A DNA stretch of 64,000 bases from Lentzea flava. GTDB lineage: Bacteria > Actinomycetota > Actinomycetes > Mycobacteriales > Pseudonocardiaceae. The position numbers and the translations under genes are program-made. Below the pieces are notes generated by a model. The model did not search any database. It saw only the letters and a list, made by a program, of their open reading frames with translations, and was not told the DNA's origin. Positions 26,703-35,259 of this stretch are shown piece by piece; position 1 is the first letter of the stretch, and every line of letters starts with the position of its first letter. The DNA is taken from the NCBI RefSeq assembly GCF_014648475.1, contig NZ_BMRE01000001.1, forward strand, positions 1 to 64,000, read 5' to 3'.

Positions 26703-28595
26703 GTGCCGACGCTGGTGTTCGCGCTGACCGTCATCGCGGAGCTGGGTGCGACCGCCCTCTCGTGGGGCTTCGAACCCCTCTACGACACGGTCATGTACGC
26801 GATCTACGCCATCGTCATGGCGGGCGCGGGAGCGTTGATCGCCCGGCGCAGCGTCATCGGCTGGCTGTTCCTCTGGTTCGCCCTGCTCAACGCGCTGGCC
26901 GCCGACCTGGGCCAGGCCTGGGGCCTGCGCGAGCTCCCAGGCGGCCCCATCGCGCTGTGGATCAGCCTCACCAGCTGGCTCCCGAGCGGCTTCGGCTGGA
27001 TCCTCACCTTCGTGCTCTTCCCGGACGGCAAGGCCGGCCGGTGGCGTCCGCTGCTCTGGGTGGGCGGCATCAGCACGGTGCTGGCGATGGCCGGCTGGGC
27101 GTTCAGTCCCGACCTGGGCCGCAGTTTCCCCGACGGACGCAACCCGATGGCGGTGGAGAGCCTGCCGACCGCAGCGGTGTTCACGGTGGGCATCACGCTG
27201 TTCCTGGCCGCGTTGGGCCTGTCGGTGCTGGCGTTGATCCTGCGGTTCCTGCGGTCCGAGGGGATCAGGCGCCAGCAGCTCAAGTGGTTCGTGTTCGCGG
27301 CCGCGCTGGCCGGCGTGGGGCTGCCGATGTCCTTCGCGCTCTGGTACGTCACGCCCGCCGCCGGGGTGATCGCCGCCGTGGTGCTGACGGGGCTGGTGGT
27401 GGCCGCGTGTCTCGCGATCCTGCGGTACCGGCTGTTCGACGTGGACGTCGTGATCAGCAGGACGATCAGCTACGGCGTGCTGACGGTGCTGCTGGTCGCG
27501 GCCTACGCGGTGACGGTCGTGGTGGTCGGCACGGCGGCCGGGCGCGGGTCGTCGTGGGCGACGGCGGCGGCGACGCTCGTGGCGGCGCTGGCGTTCCGGC
27601 CGTTGCGGGCGCGGGTGCAGGACGTCGTCGACCGGCGGTTCAACCGGGCTCGGTACGACGCGCGGCGGCGGATGGCCGACTTCCTGGAGGCGTTGCGGGC
27701 CGGGCGGGCCGCGCCGGAGGAGGTGCGCGGGGTGTTGCGCGAGGTGCTGGCGGATCCCGGGCTCGAGCTGCTCGTGTACCTGCCGGAGAGCCGGGAGCAC
27801 GTCGACCTCGACGGGCGGACACGAGCCGTGACCGGGTCCCGCGTCGTGATCGAACGGGACGGACAGCCGCTCGGCGTGGTCGTCCACACGACACCGCAGG
27901 CCGCCCTGGTGCGCGAGGTCGTGGAAGCGGGCGGGCTGGCCGTCGAGATCGCGCGGCTGCGAGTCGAGCTGCGCCGGCAGCTCGCCGAGGTGCGGGCGTC
28001 CAGGGCGCGCATCGTCGCCGCCGGGGACGCCGAGCGCCGCCGCATCCAGCGCGACCTGCACGACGGCGCGCAGCAACGGCTGGTCGCGATCGGGCTCGCG
28101 TTGCGGCACGCGCAGCACCAGCTCACCACCGACGCGGCCGACCAGGCGGGGCGCACGATCGACGACGCCGTGGCCGAGCTCGCGGTCGCGATCGGGGAGT
28201 TGCGCGACCTCGCCCGCGGTCTGCAGCTCGACGGCGGTCTGCGGCCCGCGTTCGACGACCTCGCCCGCCGCACGCCCCTGCACGTCCAGGTGCGGGCACC
28301 GGACGAGCGGTTCGCCGAGAACGTGGAGGCCGCCGCCTACTTCGTGGGCTGCGAGGCACTGACGAACGCGGTCAAGCACGCCAAGGCCACCACGGTCGCG
28401 CTGACGGTCGCCCAGCGCGACGGGAACCTCGTGGTGACGGTGACCGACGACGGCATCGGCGGCGCCGCGCCGTCGGAAGGCAGCGGGCTCACCGGGCTCG
28501 CCGACCGGGTGGCGGCGCTCGGCGGCACGCTGCGGGTCGACAGCGCGCCGGGAACCGGGACGACGGTGATCGCGGAGGTGCCGTGCGAGTCGTGA
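26703..28595 (+). CDS. large membrane sensor histidine kinase
   Basis: A 630-residue kinase. The N-terminal 260 residues hold about eight hydrophobic helices with the loops WLPSGFGWILTFVLFPDGK and LRFLRSEGIRRQQLKWF, the arrangement of 7TM-like actinobacterial sensors. A linker domain precedes the HisKA_3 box RRRIQRDLHDGAQQR (phosphoacceptor H453). The HATPase domain has EALTNAVKHAKA, VTDDGIGG and GSGLTGLADR. GTG at 26703 gives the hydrophobic start; an ATG nearby is out of frame. The last 13 nt overlap the response regulator gene. Confidence 0.92.
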   Translation: MPTLVFALTVIAELGATALSWGFEPLYDTVMYAIYAIVMAGAGALIARRSVIGWLFLWFALLNALAADLGQAWGLRELPGGPIALWISLTSWLPSGFGWILTFVLFPDGKAGRWRPLLWVGGISTVLAMAGWAFSPDLGRSFPDGRNPMAVESLPTAAVFTVGITLFLAALGLSVLALILRFLRSEGIRRQQLKWFVFAAALAGVGLPMSFALWYVTPAAGVIAAVVLTGLVVAACLAILRYRLFDVDVVISRTISYGVLTVLLVAAYAVTVVVVGTAAGRGSSWATAAATLVAALAFRPLRARVQDVVDRRFNRARYDARRRMADFLEALRAGRAAPEEVRGVLREVLADPGLELLVYLPESREHVDLDGRTRAVTGSRVVIERDGQPLGVVVHTTPQAALVREVVEAGGLAVEIARLRVELRRQLAEVRASRARIVAAGDAERRRIQRDLHDGAQQRLVAIGLALRHAQHQLTTDAADQAGRTIDDAVAELAVAIGELRDLARGLQLDGGLRPAFDDLARRTPLHVQVRAPDERFAENVEAAAYFVGCEALTNAVKHAKATTVALTVAQRDGNLVVTVTDDGIGGAAPSEGSGLTGLADRVAALGGTLRVDSAPGTGTTVIAEVPCES

Positions 28596-29224
28596 TCGCC
28601 GAAGACCAGGCGCTGTTGCGCGACGGTCTGGCCCGCCTGTTCGCCGACAGCGGCCACGAGGTCGTCGCGACCCTCGGCGACGCCACCGGGCTCGCGTCCG
28701 CGGTGTCCGCGTTCGCGCCCGATCTCGTCGTGGTCGACATCAGGATGCCGCCCACGTTCACCGACGAGGGCGCCCGCGCGGCCCGCGACCTCAAGGAAAC
28801 CCATCCCGGGCTCGGGGTGCTGGTCCTGTCCCAGCACGTCGAGGCGACCCACGTCGCGGAGCTGATCACCAGGAGCGGGTTCGGCTACCTGCTCAAGGAC
28901 CGCGTGCTGGACGTCGCCGACTTCCTCGCCGCCGCCACGAGGGTCTCCCGCGGTGGTTCGGCCCTCGATCCGCACGTCGTCGCGGGCCTGCTCGGACAGG
29001 GCGCGAACGGCCCGCTCGCCACCCTCACCGAACGCGAGCGGACCGTGCTCGAACTGATGGCGCAGGGCCTCACGAACACGGGCATCGCGAAACGCCTGCA
29101 GCTCAGCGAACGCACGGTCGAGGCGCACGTGCGGCACCTGCTGATCAAGCTCGACCTTCCGTCCGATGAGGACGGTCACCGGCGCGTGCTGGCCGTGCTG
29201 GCCCACCTCAACGCGACTCGGTGA
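28583..29224 (+). CDS. NarL/LuxR-family response regulator
   Basis: A 213-residue response regulator. Receiver residues are E7/D8, phosphoacceptor D52 in LVVVDIRMPP and the Lys in GYLLKDRVLD. The HTH contains LTERERTVLELMAQGLTNTGIAKRLQLSERTVEAHV. GTG at 28583 gives the standard VRVVIAEDQALLRDGL start and overlaps the kinase by 13 nt; GTG at 28592 is possible but would trim the first strand. The 3' end overlaps the convergent LAL regulator by 17 nt. Confidence 0.92.
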   Translation: MRVVIAEDQALLRDGLARLFADSGHEVVATLGDATGLASAVSAFAPDLVVVDIRMPPTFTDEGARAARDLKETHPGLGVLVLSQHVEATHVAELITRSGFGYLLKDRVLDVADFLAAATRVSRGGSALDPHVVAGLLGQGANGPLATLTERERTVLELMAQGLTNTGIAKRLQLSERTVEAHVRHLLIKLDLPSDEDGHRRVLAVLAHLNATR

Positions 29225-32090
29225 AGACGTGCTCGGTGGCGAGCTTGCCCAGCGCGAGCCGGTTCGCCAGACCGGTCTTGGTCAACAGGCTCGACACGTG
29301 CTTCTCCACCGTGCGCGGCGAAACGTGCAGCTGCGCGGCGATCTCGTTGTTCGCGAGCCGCGCCCCGAGCAGCCGCAGCACCTCGTACTCGCGCACGGTG
29401 ACCCCGGCCAGGCGCAGCTCGTCCGGTACCTCGTCGGTGCCGGTCCGCCGTTGCGTGACCCGCACGCCCATCTGCCGCAGCTGGGCCCGGCACGCGCCCG
29501 CCACGGCGGCGATTCCGGCGTCGTGGAAGTGGTGTTCGGCCGTGCGCAGCCACGTTTCCGGCTCGCCCCAGCCATCTCGCGCGGCCGCCTCGCCGACGAG
29601 TCGCAGCCCCAAATTGCGCGCCATCGGGTAGGGCAGCCCCACCTCGGCGCTCTCGGCGACCTGTGCCCGTGCGGTCGTCTCGTCCCCGGAAGCACCGGCC
29701 AGCACTGCGGAGGCCAGCAACGCGAAGTGGTGGTCCCAGCGCAGACCGGCGGCCGGGTTCGCGACGATCTCGTCGTACTCGGCCCTCGTCAGCTCGCCGT
29801 CCACCGCGCGCAGCAACAGGTCCAGCCCGAACCTGCCGGTCAGGTGATACGTCGTCGGGGTGGCGCGTTCGGCGGCCAGCGCGAGGTCCAGGTCCGCCCG
29901 CGCCCTCGGTCTGTCCTCCTCCAGCAACGAGCAGAACGCCGCCGCGAGGCCGTGCAGGCGGGCGGTGTGCTGCTCGCCGCCCGGCTCGGTCAGGACCGAC
30001 CAGGCCGCGGTCAACGTTGTCCGGTCGCCGCGATGCCCGGCCAGCACCGCGCGCAGCACCGCCATGAACTGGCCGATCTCCTGCAGCCCCAACCGTCTTG
30101 CGGCGGAGGACACCTCGTCGACCAATGCCTCGGCGGCCGCGAAGTCGCCGCGCAGCACCAGTTGCAGGCCGATGTTCACCTCGGACTGGTAGCGGGCGAT
30201 CACCGCACCGATCCGTGAGGCGAGGTCCCGCGCCTGCTCCAGCCTGGTGATCTCGCCGTCGCGCAACGCGTCGTTCAACCCGAGGCGCACCAACGCGTGG
30301 ATCTCCCAGATCGGCAGGTCGTGCGCGATGGCGAAGGCACGGCTGCGTTCCAGATAGGCCGTCGCCTGCGCGGGATCACGTCGTCGCGTGAGCGCACCCA
30401 GCAACTGCCACGCCTGACACGCCACCACCGGCAACGGCACCCGTTCGGCGACGGTCGCCGCCCTCAGCGCGACCGACTCGGCGCGCTCCAGGCTGCCCGG
30501 CTCCGCGCGGTCGAGCTCCAGATGCGCGGCCACGACGTCGATCGGCGCGGAATCCTCTGCCGGGGCATCGGATCCGAGCAGCGCCCGCGCGATCTCCACC
30601 TGGGCGAGGCCGTCGGACGTGCGACCGGCGAGGTTCGCCGCCCACGCCAGCTGCGTGTGCAGGCGGGCCCGATGCGGTCTGTCCAATCCGGAGCTGTCGA
30701 AGCTCATGGCGAGCGCGCGATCCACCTGTCCCGCTTCGGTCAACGCCAGCAACTGCGCTTCCAGCGCCTCGAACCGGTGCACCGGGTCGTGCACGAGCTC
30801 CAACGACCGGTCGAGCAACGTCACCGCCGACTGCGCCGCGCCCTGCGCCAGCGCCCGCCGGCCGGCTTCCGCGTACAGGGCACCGGCTTCCGCGGTCTGC
30901 CCGGCCGCCTCGCGCAGCGTCGCGCACAGGTGGCACCAGTCGCCCGGCACACCGGGATAACGCTTCTCGACCGCGTCCGCCGCCCGTCGCGCGAGATCCG
31001 CCTGCACGTCTTCGGGGATGAGGGTCAGCACCGCGTCCGCCACCAGCGCGTGCGTGAACAGGAACCAGTCGGGCGTGTGGTCGTCCGGCCCGATCAGGTG
31101 CGCCACCGGTTCGCTCTGCAGATAGCGCAGCAGAGTGCGGTAGTCGAGGCCGGTGACCTCGCGGACGACCGTGAGCGGGAACCTCAGGCCGATCACCGCC
31201 GCGACCGACACGAACTCGCGGGCCTGGTCGCTCAGCCTGCCGAATCGTCCAGCCACGCTGTGCACCAACGCGGACGGCGGAACACCGGCATCCGCCATCT
31301 GCCAGACGTCGCCGGTGCGCACGAGCTGACCGTCCGAGATGATCTCGTCGAGCAGTTCCTCGACGAACAACGGCAGTCCGCCGCTGCCCACCCACAACAG
31401 GTCCAGCGCCGGTGCGGGCAAAACGCCTTCCAGACAGGCACCCGCGAGCGCGGAGACCTGGTGCTGCCGCAGCCTGCGGAGTTCGATGAGGGTGGCGGAG
31501 TCGCGTTTGCTGGTGGCACGGGCGAACTCCAGCGCCGCGCTGTCCTCGTCGCGCATCGTCGCGAGCAGCAACGTCGGCTGGTGCGCGATGTTGTCGATGA
31601 CGTACTCGAGCACCGCCAGCGTGTCCGGGTCCGCGTACTGCAGATCGTCGATCACCACAGCGCATCCGCCGTCGCGGCCGACGAGTTCGGTCAACCGGAG
31701 CACGCCCTCGGCGAGCACGATCAGCGAGCCGCTCGACGCGTCGTCGGCCGAGGTGCCCCAGTCGGGGTTGAGGCGCGCCAACGCCGGGCGGTACGGGCCG
31801 AGCGCGTCTATGTCGACGGTGGTGCCCAGGCGCTGCAACGACAGCAGCGCCTCGCTCAGGCACCGGAACGGGATCGTCCGGCTCATCGCGCTGCCGCGGC
31901 CGCGCATGATGCTCATCCCGCTGGAGTAGGCGAGGTCCGTCGCGGCGGAGGCGAGCCGGGACTTGCCGATCCCGGCCTCGCCGGTCAGGAACACCACCTG
32001 ACCCCGCCCCGTAGCGACTTTCGCCAACGTCGTTCTGATCAGTTCCAGCTCATTGTCACGACCGACGACGACAGGTGCACGTAATGCCAC
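29208..32090 (-). CDS. LAL-type (large ATP-binding LuxR) regulator
   Basis: A 960-residue regulator of the MalT/LAL class. The N-terminal AAA-like ATPase has Walker A GEAGIGKS (37-44) and a Walker B-like CAVVIDDLQYADPD. A long middle region (about 330-880) is built of helical, TPR-like repeats. The C-terminal LuxR HTH carries LAGVTVREYEVLRLLGARLANNEIAAQL and TVEKHVSSLLTKTG. LAL proteins commonly activate antibiotic or sugar-use operons. It lies on the same strand as, and 58 nt downstream of, the small ORF at 32149-32370, which itself follows lanM, so it may belong to the lanthipeptide locus and act as its pathway regulator (inference). Confidence 0.9.
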   Translation of the reverse strand: MALRAPVVVGRDNELELIRTTLAKVATGRGQVVFLTGEAGIGKSRLASAATDLAYSSGMSIMRGRGSAMSRTIPFRCLSEALLSLQRLGTTVDIDALGPYRPALARLNPDWGTSADDASSGSLIVLAEGVLRLTELVGRDGGCAVVIDDLQYADPDTLAVLEYVIDNIAHQPTLLLATMRDEDSAALEFARATSKRDSATLIELRRLRQHQVSALAGACLEGVLPAPALDLLWVGSGGLPLFVEELLDEIISDGQLVRTGDVWQMADAGVPPSALVHSVAGRFGRLSDQAREFVSVAAVIGLRFPLTVVREVTGLDYRTLLRYLQSEPVAHLIGPDDHTPDWFLFTHALVADAVLTLIPEDVQADLARRAADAVEKRYPGVPGDWCHLCATLREAAGQTAEAGALYAEAGRRALAQGAAQSAVTLLDRSLELVHDPVHRFEALEAQLLALTEAGQVDRALAMSFDSSGLDRPHRARLHTQLAWAANLAGRTSDGLAQVEIARALLGSDAPAEDSAPIDVVAAHLELDRAEPGSLERAESVALRAATVAERVPLPVVACQAWQLLGALTRRRDPAQATAYLERSRAFAIAHDLPIWEIHALVRLGLNDALRDGEITRLEQARDLASRIGAVIARYQSEVNIGLQLVLRGDFAAAEALVDEVSSAARRLGLQEIGQFMAVLRAVLAGHRGDRTTLTAAWSVLTEPGGEQHTARLHGLAAAFCSLLEEDRPRARADLDLALAAERATPTTYHLTGRFGLDLLLRAVDGELTRAEYDEIVANPAAGLRWDHHFALLASAVLAGASGDETTARAQVAESAEVGLPYPMARNLGLRLVGEAAARDGWGEPETWLRTAEHHFHDAGIAAVAGACRAQLRQMGVRVTQRRTGTDEVPDELRLAGVTVREYEVLRLLGARLANNEIAAQLHVSPRTVEKHVSSLLTKTGLANRLALGKLATEHVFTESR

Positions 32091-32148
32091 GTGCCCATGA
32101 GATCACGACATGCCACAAAACGTGACACACAGTCGGATAACGGGCGCG

Positions 32149-32370
32149 TCAGTTTTCCGGCCGGCAACACGTGGAACCGGTGCCACCGCCATCGGTGGCG
32201 ACGACCGAGTCGAGCACGGCGTCCGTGCTGAGCTCGGCTGCGATGCTCGGAGCTGCGGCGATGGCGCCGGCGGTGAGGACGACGCCGGTCAGCGCGGCGA
32301 TCCGCAGGCCGATCTTGCGGGTGGCGGCGCGGGTCGCGGCGGACTGGGCGTTGGTCTCCGGCAATCTCAT
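32149..32370 (-). CDS. small exported peptide next to lanM; candidate class II precursor
   Basis: A 73-residue product. The ATG at 32370 is preceded by AGGAGA 5 nt upstream, a strong RBS, supporting a real gene. Residues about 18-45 look like a signal peptide or single membrane helix (basic RAATRKIGLR, then a hydrophobic stretch to PSIAA). The rest is acidic and ends in DGGGTGSTCCRPEN. The tail holds Thr-Ser-Thr-Cys-Cys after a GG pair, the kind of residues LanM enzymes modify. The start lies 57 nt after the lanM stop on the same strand, and no other precursor candidate was seen beside lanM. A hydrophobic leader is unusual for class II precursors, so it may instead be an unrelated small secreted protein. 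Confidence 0.6.
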   Translation of the reverse strand: MRLPETNAQSAATRAATRKIGLRIAALTGVVLTAGAIAAAPSIAAELSTDAVLDSVVATDGGGTGSTCCRPEN

Positions 32371-32406
32371 TGCTTCTCCTGTTGATCAGTAACGGTTTTA
32401 TCGGTG

Positions 32407-32424
32407 TTCCGGCAAATGCCGGAA
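32407..32424 (-). terminator. intercistronic hairpin after lanM
   Basis: TTCCGGCA-AA-TGCCGGAA is a perfect inverted repeat immediately downstream of the lanM stop (32427) and 37 nt before the small peptide start. As RNA it forms a 7-bp stem with a 4-nt loop. It could be a partial terminator or processing site that changes the expression ratio of lanM and the peptide gene. Confidence 0.5.
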
Positions 32425-32426
32425 GA

Positions 32427-34796
32427 TCAGGTGTCCGATTGGAACAGCAGCACGGACGGCGTTCGATCGGGAAATCCGAGGCGCAGCAGTCCGATCCCGA
32501 TTCCGGCGAGCCCGGTCAGCAGACCCGGTGTGGGAACGCGGTCCGGGGTGACACAACGAGGTCCGTCGCGGCGCAACGCGGCGAGCACCTCGCCCGTCCG
32601 GCGGTGTCTCGTGGCGGCGGACCAGCCGGTCACCGACACGTCCGCACGGCCGAGTTCCCCGTGGCACAAGGACAGGTCGTCGTCCGTCCATTCGGAAGCG
32701 CCGTGCTGGCACCATTGCGCGGGCCCCGCGGGTCCGTCCGGGTACAGGGCCGCGAGGTCGCGTGCGTCGGTGCAGCCGATTTCCGCGTCGAGCGCACGCA
32801 TCGCCGCCGCCAGGCCGTGTTCCGGTTCGAACTCCGCCGCCGCGGCGGCCAGCGGCACGGTCGCGCGGGCCCACCGGGCGACCTCCTCGTCGTCGACGAG
32901 TTTCGCGATGCGGGCGAGGGCGTACCCGATACCGGCGAACCCGGTGAGGCCGCCGGAGCCGACCGCTGCGATGAGCTCGTCGTTGCCGCGCAAGGCGTTC
33001 AGCAGGTCCGGGACCGCGCCGAGGGCCCGGCGGGCGACGTCGGTGTAGCGGGAGACCTCGCTGATCCGCCCGAGCTGCGCCAGGAACAGCGCGACGCCGG
33101 TGTAGCCGTGCGCGAGCCCGGCGCCCATGGGCAGCACCAGCCAGCGGGTGTCGCCGACCGGTTCGAGGCCGATCCAGTTGATCCGCTCGGTGCCGAAGCT
33201 GGTCGTGACGATCCGGTCGGCCACGGCACACGCGGCGGACAGCACCTCGTCCGTGCCGACGGCGTGCTGCTGGACCTGGCCGGGACCGCCGCCGGTCAGC
33301 GCGACCCTGCGGCTGGCGAGCGACGCGGCGATCACCCATTCCTGGTCCGCGCGGTCGAACTCGTCGAAGGCCCCGAGGCAGGCGAGCGCGTCCTCCAGGC
33401 CGGAGGTGGCGAGCACGCCCGGCAGCGTGCCGGTGGCGGAGTGCAGGTCGCGGCCGTCCGCGCGCGCCGTGAACAGGGGGATGTCGCCCGCGTCCAGCTC
33501 GGCGGCCTCGAGCTCGGCCAGTCCGGGCAGGAAGTCGTCGGCACACGCCGTTTTCAGGGCGTTGAGCCTCGTTTCGGGGTTCTGCAGGAACTCCGGAGCG
33601 CGCGTGGCCGCGATGAGGTCCGCGTACTGCCGCGTCGGCCGTGGCACCACGCGCACCGGCACGGACGCGCATCCGGCCAGGAGAGCGGCGAACTCCGCGC
33701 GGTGGAAGGAAATCGCGTCGTAGGTCAGCCGGAACCCGGACAGCACCGCGTCCGCGTGGTCGGCGGCTTCGACGGGCTCGCCCTGCCACGTCGGGCGGTT
33801 CGCCGCGCCGGGCATGATCTCCGGCCGCTCGACCGCGCGCATGCGGTCGGTCCCGGCGTCGACCCATTCCGTTGTGACGCAGGAGGTTTCCTGGCCGGCG
33901 TCGCCGCCGACGGCGGAGATGTCGGTGAGGCCGTGCCGTCCGGCGACGGCCGGCAGGATGCCGGTGCGTGCCACCGAACGGCCCAGCGCGATCGTGGCCG
34001 GATCGGGCCGTCCGCCGGGAAGCTGGGCCTGGAACAGGGTTTCGACGTCGATCAGCAGCGGCTGGTCGGCGCGGGCGATCACGTTCTGGTGGTGCATGTC
34101 CGTGGCCCGCACCAGGTGCAGCACCGCGAGCAGCCCGCCGAGCCGGTGGAAGTACGCCGTGGCGTCGCGCGTGGGCAGCGGTGCCGGTTCGACGTGCTCG
34201 GTCCAGCCGTAGCCGTCCGCCGCCAGCGCCTTGACCGTGACGATGCCCAGGTCGGTCAGGTCGTTCACGAGCTCGACCACGTGCGCCAGCGCCAGGTGCG
34301 CGTCGACGCCACGCGGCTTGTGGACCACGCGCTGCCCGTCGGCGAGCCGCAGGATCGTGGTGGCGCGCCCGCCCTGATGACGGTCACCTCCCGGCCGCAC
34401 CGCGACGAGCGCGGCCTTGGCGGTGAGCAGCGTGCCGGTGAGGCGCTCCTGGTCGGCCGCGTACCGGGCGGCGATCTCGGCGGTGGTGACGACCGCGGTG
34501 TCGCGTTCCCGGTCCAGTTCCCGGATCAGCACGGGATAAGGCTCGAAGTGGGCGCGGGTCAGTCCGTCGAACGGGGTGTTCGCGAGTTCACGGACGAGAA
34601 CCGGCGCCGCGAGGCGGGTGAGCCGGCTCGTGAGGTTCTTCGCGCACGACGCCGTCAGTGCGTCCGGATCAACGGCGGTGCCGGGCAGGCCCGTGAGCTC
34701 GTGGTGCAACCGGGCGCTCGCCGCGTCCACCCACGGGGCCACGACGTGCGCGAACACGTCCGTGGGAGCGGGTGTGACGCGACAGGCGATCTCCAT
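32427..34796 (-). CDS. lanM: class II lanthipeptide synthetase LanM
   Basis: A 789-residue bifunctional enzyme. It would phosphorylate and dehydrate Ser/Thr of a precursor, then join the products to Cys as lanthionine rings. The DUF4135 dehydratase domain (about 75-500) keeps the kinase-like residues K160 (VVHKPRG), D233/H235/N238 (ATDMHHQN) and D250/E252 (LIDVETLF), plus the DIPLFTARADGRDL segment. The LanC-like cyclase domain (about 545-789) has GLAHGYTG, GSGGLTGFAG and the zinc ligands C696, C711 and H712. The sequence around C696 is WCQHGASEW rather than the usual WCHGAPG. At 789 residues it is shorter than typical LanMs (900-1100), lacking N-terminal sequence. ATG at 34796 has no clear RBS. 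Confidence 0.9.
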   Translation of the reverse strand: MEIACRVTPAPTDVFAHVVAPWVDAASARLHHELTGLPGTAVDPDALTASCAKNLTSRLTRLAAPVLVRELANTPFDGLTRAHFEPYPVLIRELDRERDTAVVTTAEIAARYAADQERLTGTLLTAKAALVAVRPGGDRHQGGRATTILRLADGQRVVHKPRGVDAHLALAHVVELVNDLTDLGIVTVKALAADGYGWTEHVEPAPLPTRDATAYFHRLGGLLAVLHLVRATDMHHQNVIARADQPLLIDVETLFQAQLPGGRPDPATIALGRSVARTGILPAVAGRHGLTDISAVGGDAGQETSCVTTEWVDAGTDRMRAVERPEIMPGAANRPTWQGEPVEAADHADAVLSGFRLTYDAISFHRAEFAALLAGCASVPVRVVPRPTRQYADLIAATRAPEFLQNPETRLNALKTACADDFLPGLAELEAAELDAGDIPLFTARADGRDLHSATGTLPGVLATSGLEDALACLGAFDEFDRADQEWVIAASLASRRVALTGGGPGQVQQHAVGTDEVLSAACAVADRIVTTSFGTERINWIGLEPVGDTRWLVLPMGAGLAHGYTGVALFLAQLGRISEVSRYTDVARRALGAVPDLLNALRGNDELIAAVGSGGLTGFAGIGYALARIAKLVDDEEVARWARATVPLAAAAAEFEPEHGLAAAMRALDAEIGCTDARDLAALYPDGPAGPAQWCQHGASEWTDDDLSLCHGELGRADVSVTGWSAATRHRRTGEVLAALRRDGPRCVTPDRVPTPGLLTGLAGIGIGLLRLGFPDRTPSVLLFQSDT

Positions 34797-35066
34797 GACA
34801 CGAAGCGTGCCAGCGCGGCACCGGCGGGTCATGGGTGGAGAACACCACCATTGATGGCCACGTACGTACGCGCCTCTACGCATTCTGCCGGACGCCGCTC
34901 GTGAACCGCTCGAGCACAACCCGCCCGCCACCGCCGTCACACCGTCCCGCACCTGCGGCTTCCGAATGGTGGTGGCCGCCACGGATGAGTTTCGCGCCGC
35001 CGGACGGGAGATTTCTCTCGGGCCGCAACGAGGCCCGCAACACCAACAACACGGAGGTGCATTCAC
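34797..35066. promoter_or_regulatory. divergent control region between lanM and the lanA-lanL operon
   Basis: This 270-nt region has no convincing gene and must hold promoters for both lanthipeptide units. It contains the perfect palindrome CGTACGTACG at 34861-34870. A hairpin CGGGCC-N7-GGCCCG (35019-35024 and 35032-35037) lies in the lanA leader, and ACGGAGGTG precedes the lanA start. A TTGATG at 34850-34855 could be a -35 element for the plus strand but lacks a good -10 partner. The regulator that binds here is unknown; the LAL protein is a candidate. Confidence 0.5.
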
Positions 35067-35183
35067 ATGGAGAAGATCGTGGACGCGAACGACCTGCTGA
35101 CCCTGGGCTTCGAGGACGACGCGCTGCTGATGGAGGACAACTCCCTCTGCACGCTGTGCTCCTGGACCATGAGCGAGAACTGA
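35067..35183 (+). CDS. lanA: lanthipeptide precursor peptide (class IV)
   Basis: A 38-residue peptide. ATG at 35067 is preceded by ACGGAGGTG. The leader (about residues 1-25) is acidic and amphipathic (VDANDLLTLGFEDDALLMED). The C-terminal core is SLCTLCSWTMSEN, with two Cys and five Ser/Thr, suited to two thioether rings. There is no GG cleavage site and no Pro. The gene lies 77 nt upstream of lanL with a strong hairpin between, the standard precursor-first layout. Precursor assignment is confident from context and composition; exact leader end and ring pattern cannot be read. The unit has its own peptidase and exporters downstream. Confidence 0.88.
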   Translation: MEKIVDANDLLTLGFEDDALLMEDNSLCTLCSWTMSEN

Positions 35184-35199
35184 CCGGAGCTCCCGGTGA

Positions 35200-35231
35200 T
35201 GCGGTGGGCCGCCGTCGCGCGGCCCACCGCA
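35200..35231 (+). terminator. 13-bp attenuator-like hairpin between lanA and lanL
   Basis: Positions 35200-35212 pair perfectly with 35219-35231 around a 6-nt loop, 17 nt after the lanA stop and 28 nt before the lanL start. There is no U-run after it. It probably acts as a partial terminator or stabilising 3' end, giving more precursor than enzyme mRNA, as in many RiPP operons. Confidence 0.75.
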
Positions 35232-35259
35232 AGTCCCTTCTCCGAGGCAGGTGAGTTCC

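Noticed and set aside
25968..28379. Long minus-strand frame opposite the kinase gene, continuous with the small membrane protein
   Set aside because: The segment above 25967 is antisense to the clearly conserved kinase; only the part from GTG 25967 has membrane-protein character.
32370..34904. Very long open frame on the plus strand across lanM (844 codons)
   Set aside because: It is antisense to lanM, whose residues match the LanM family throughout. The open frame is a by-product of high GC content.
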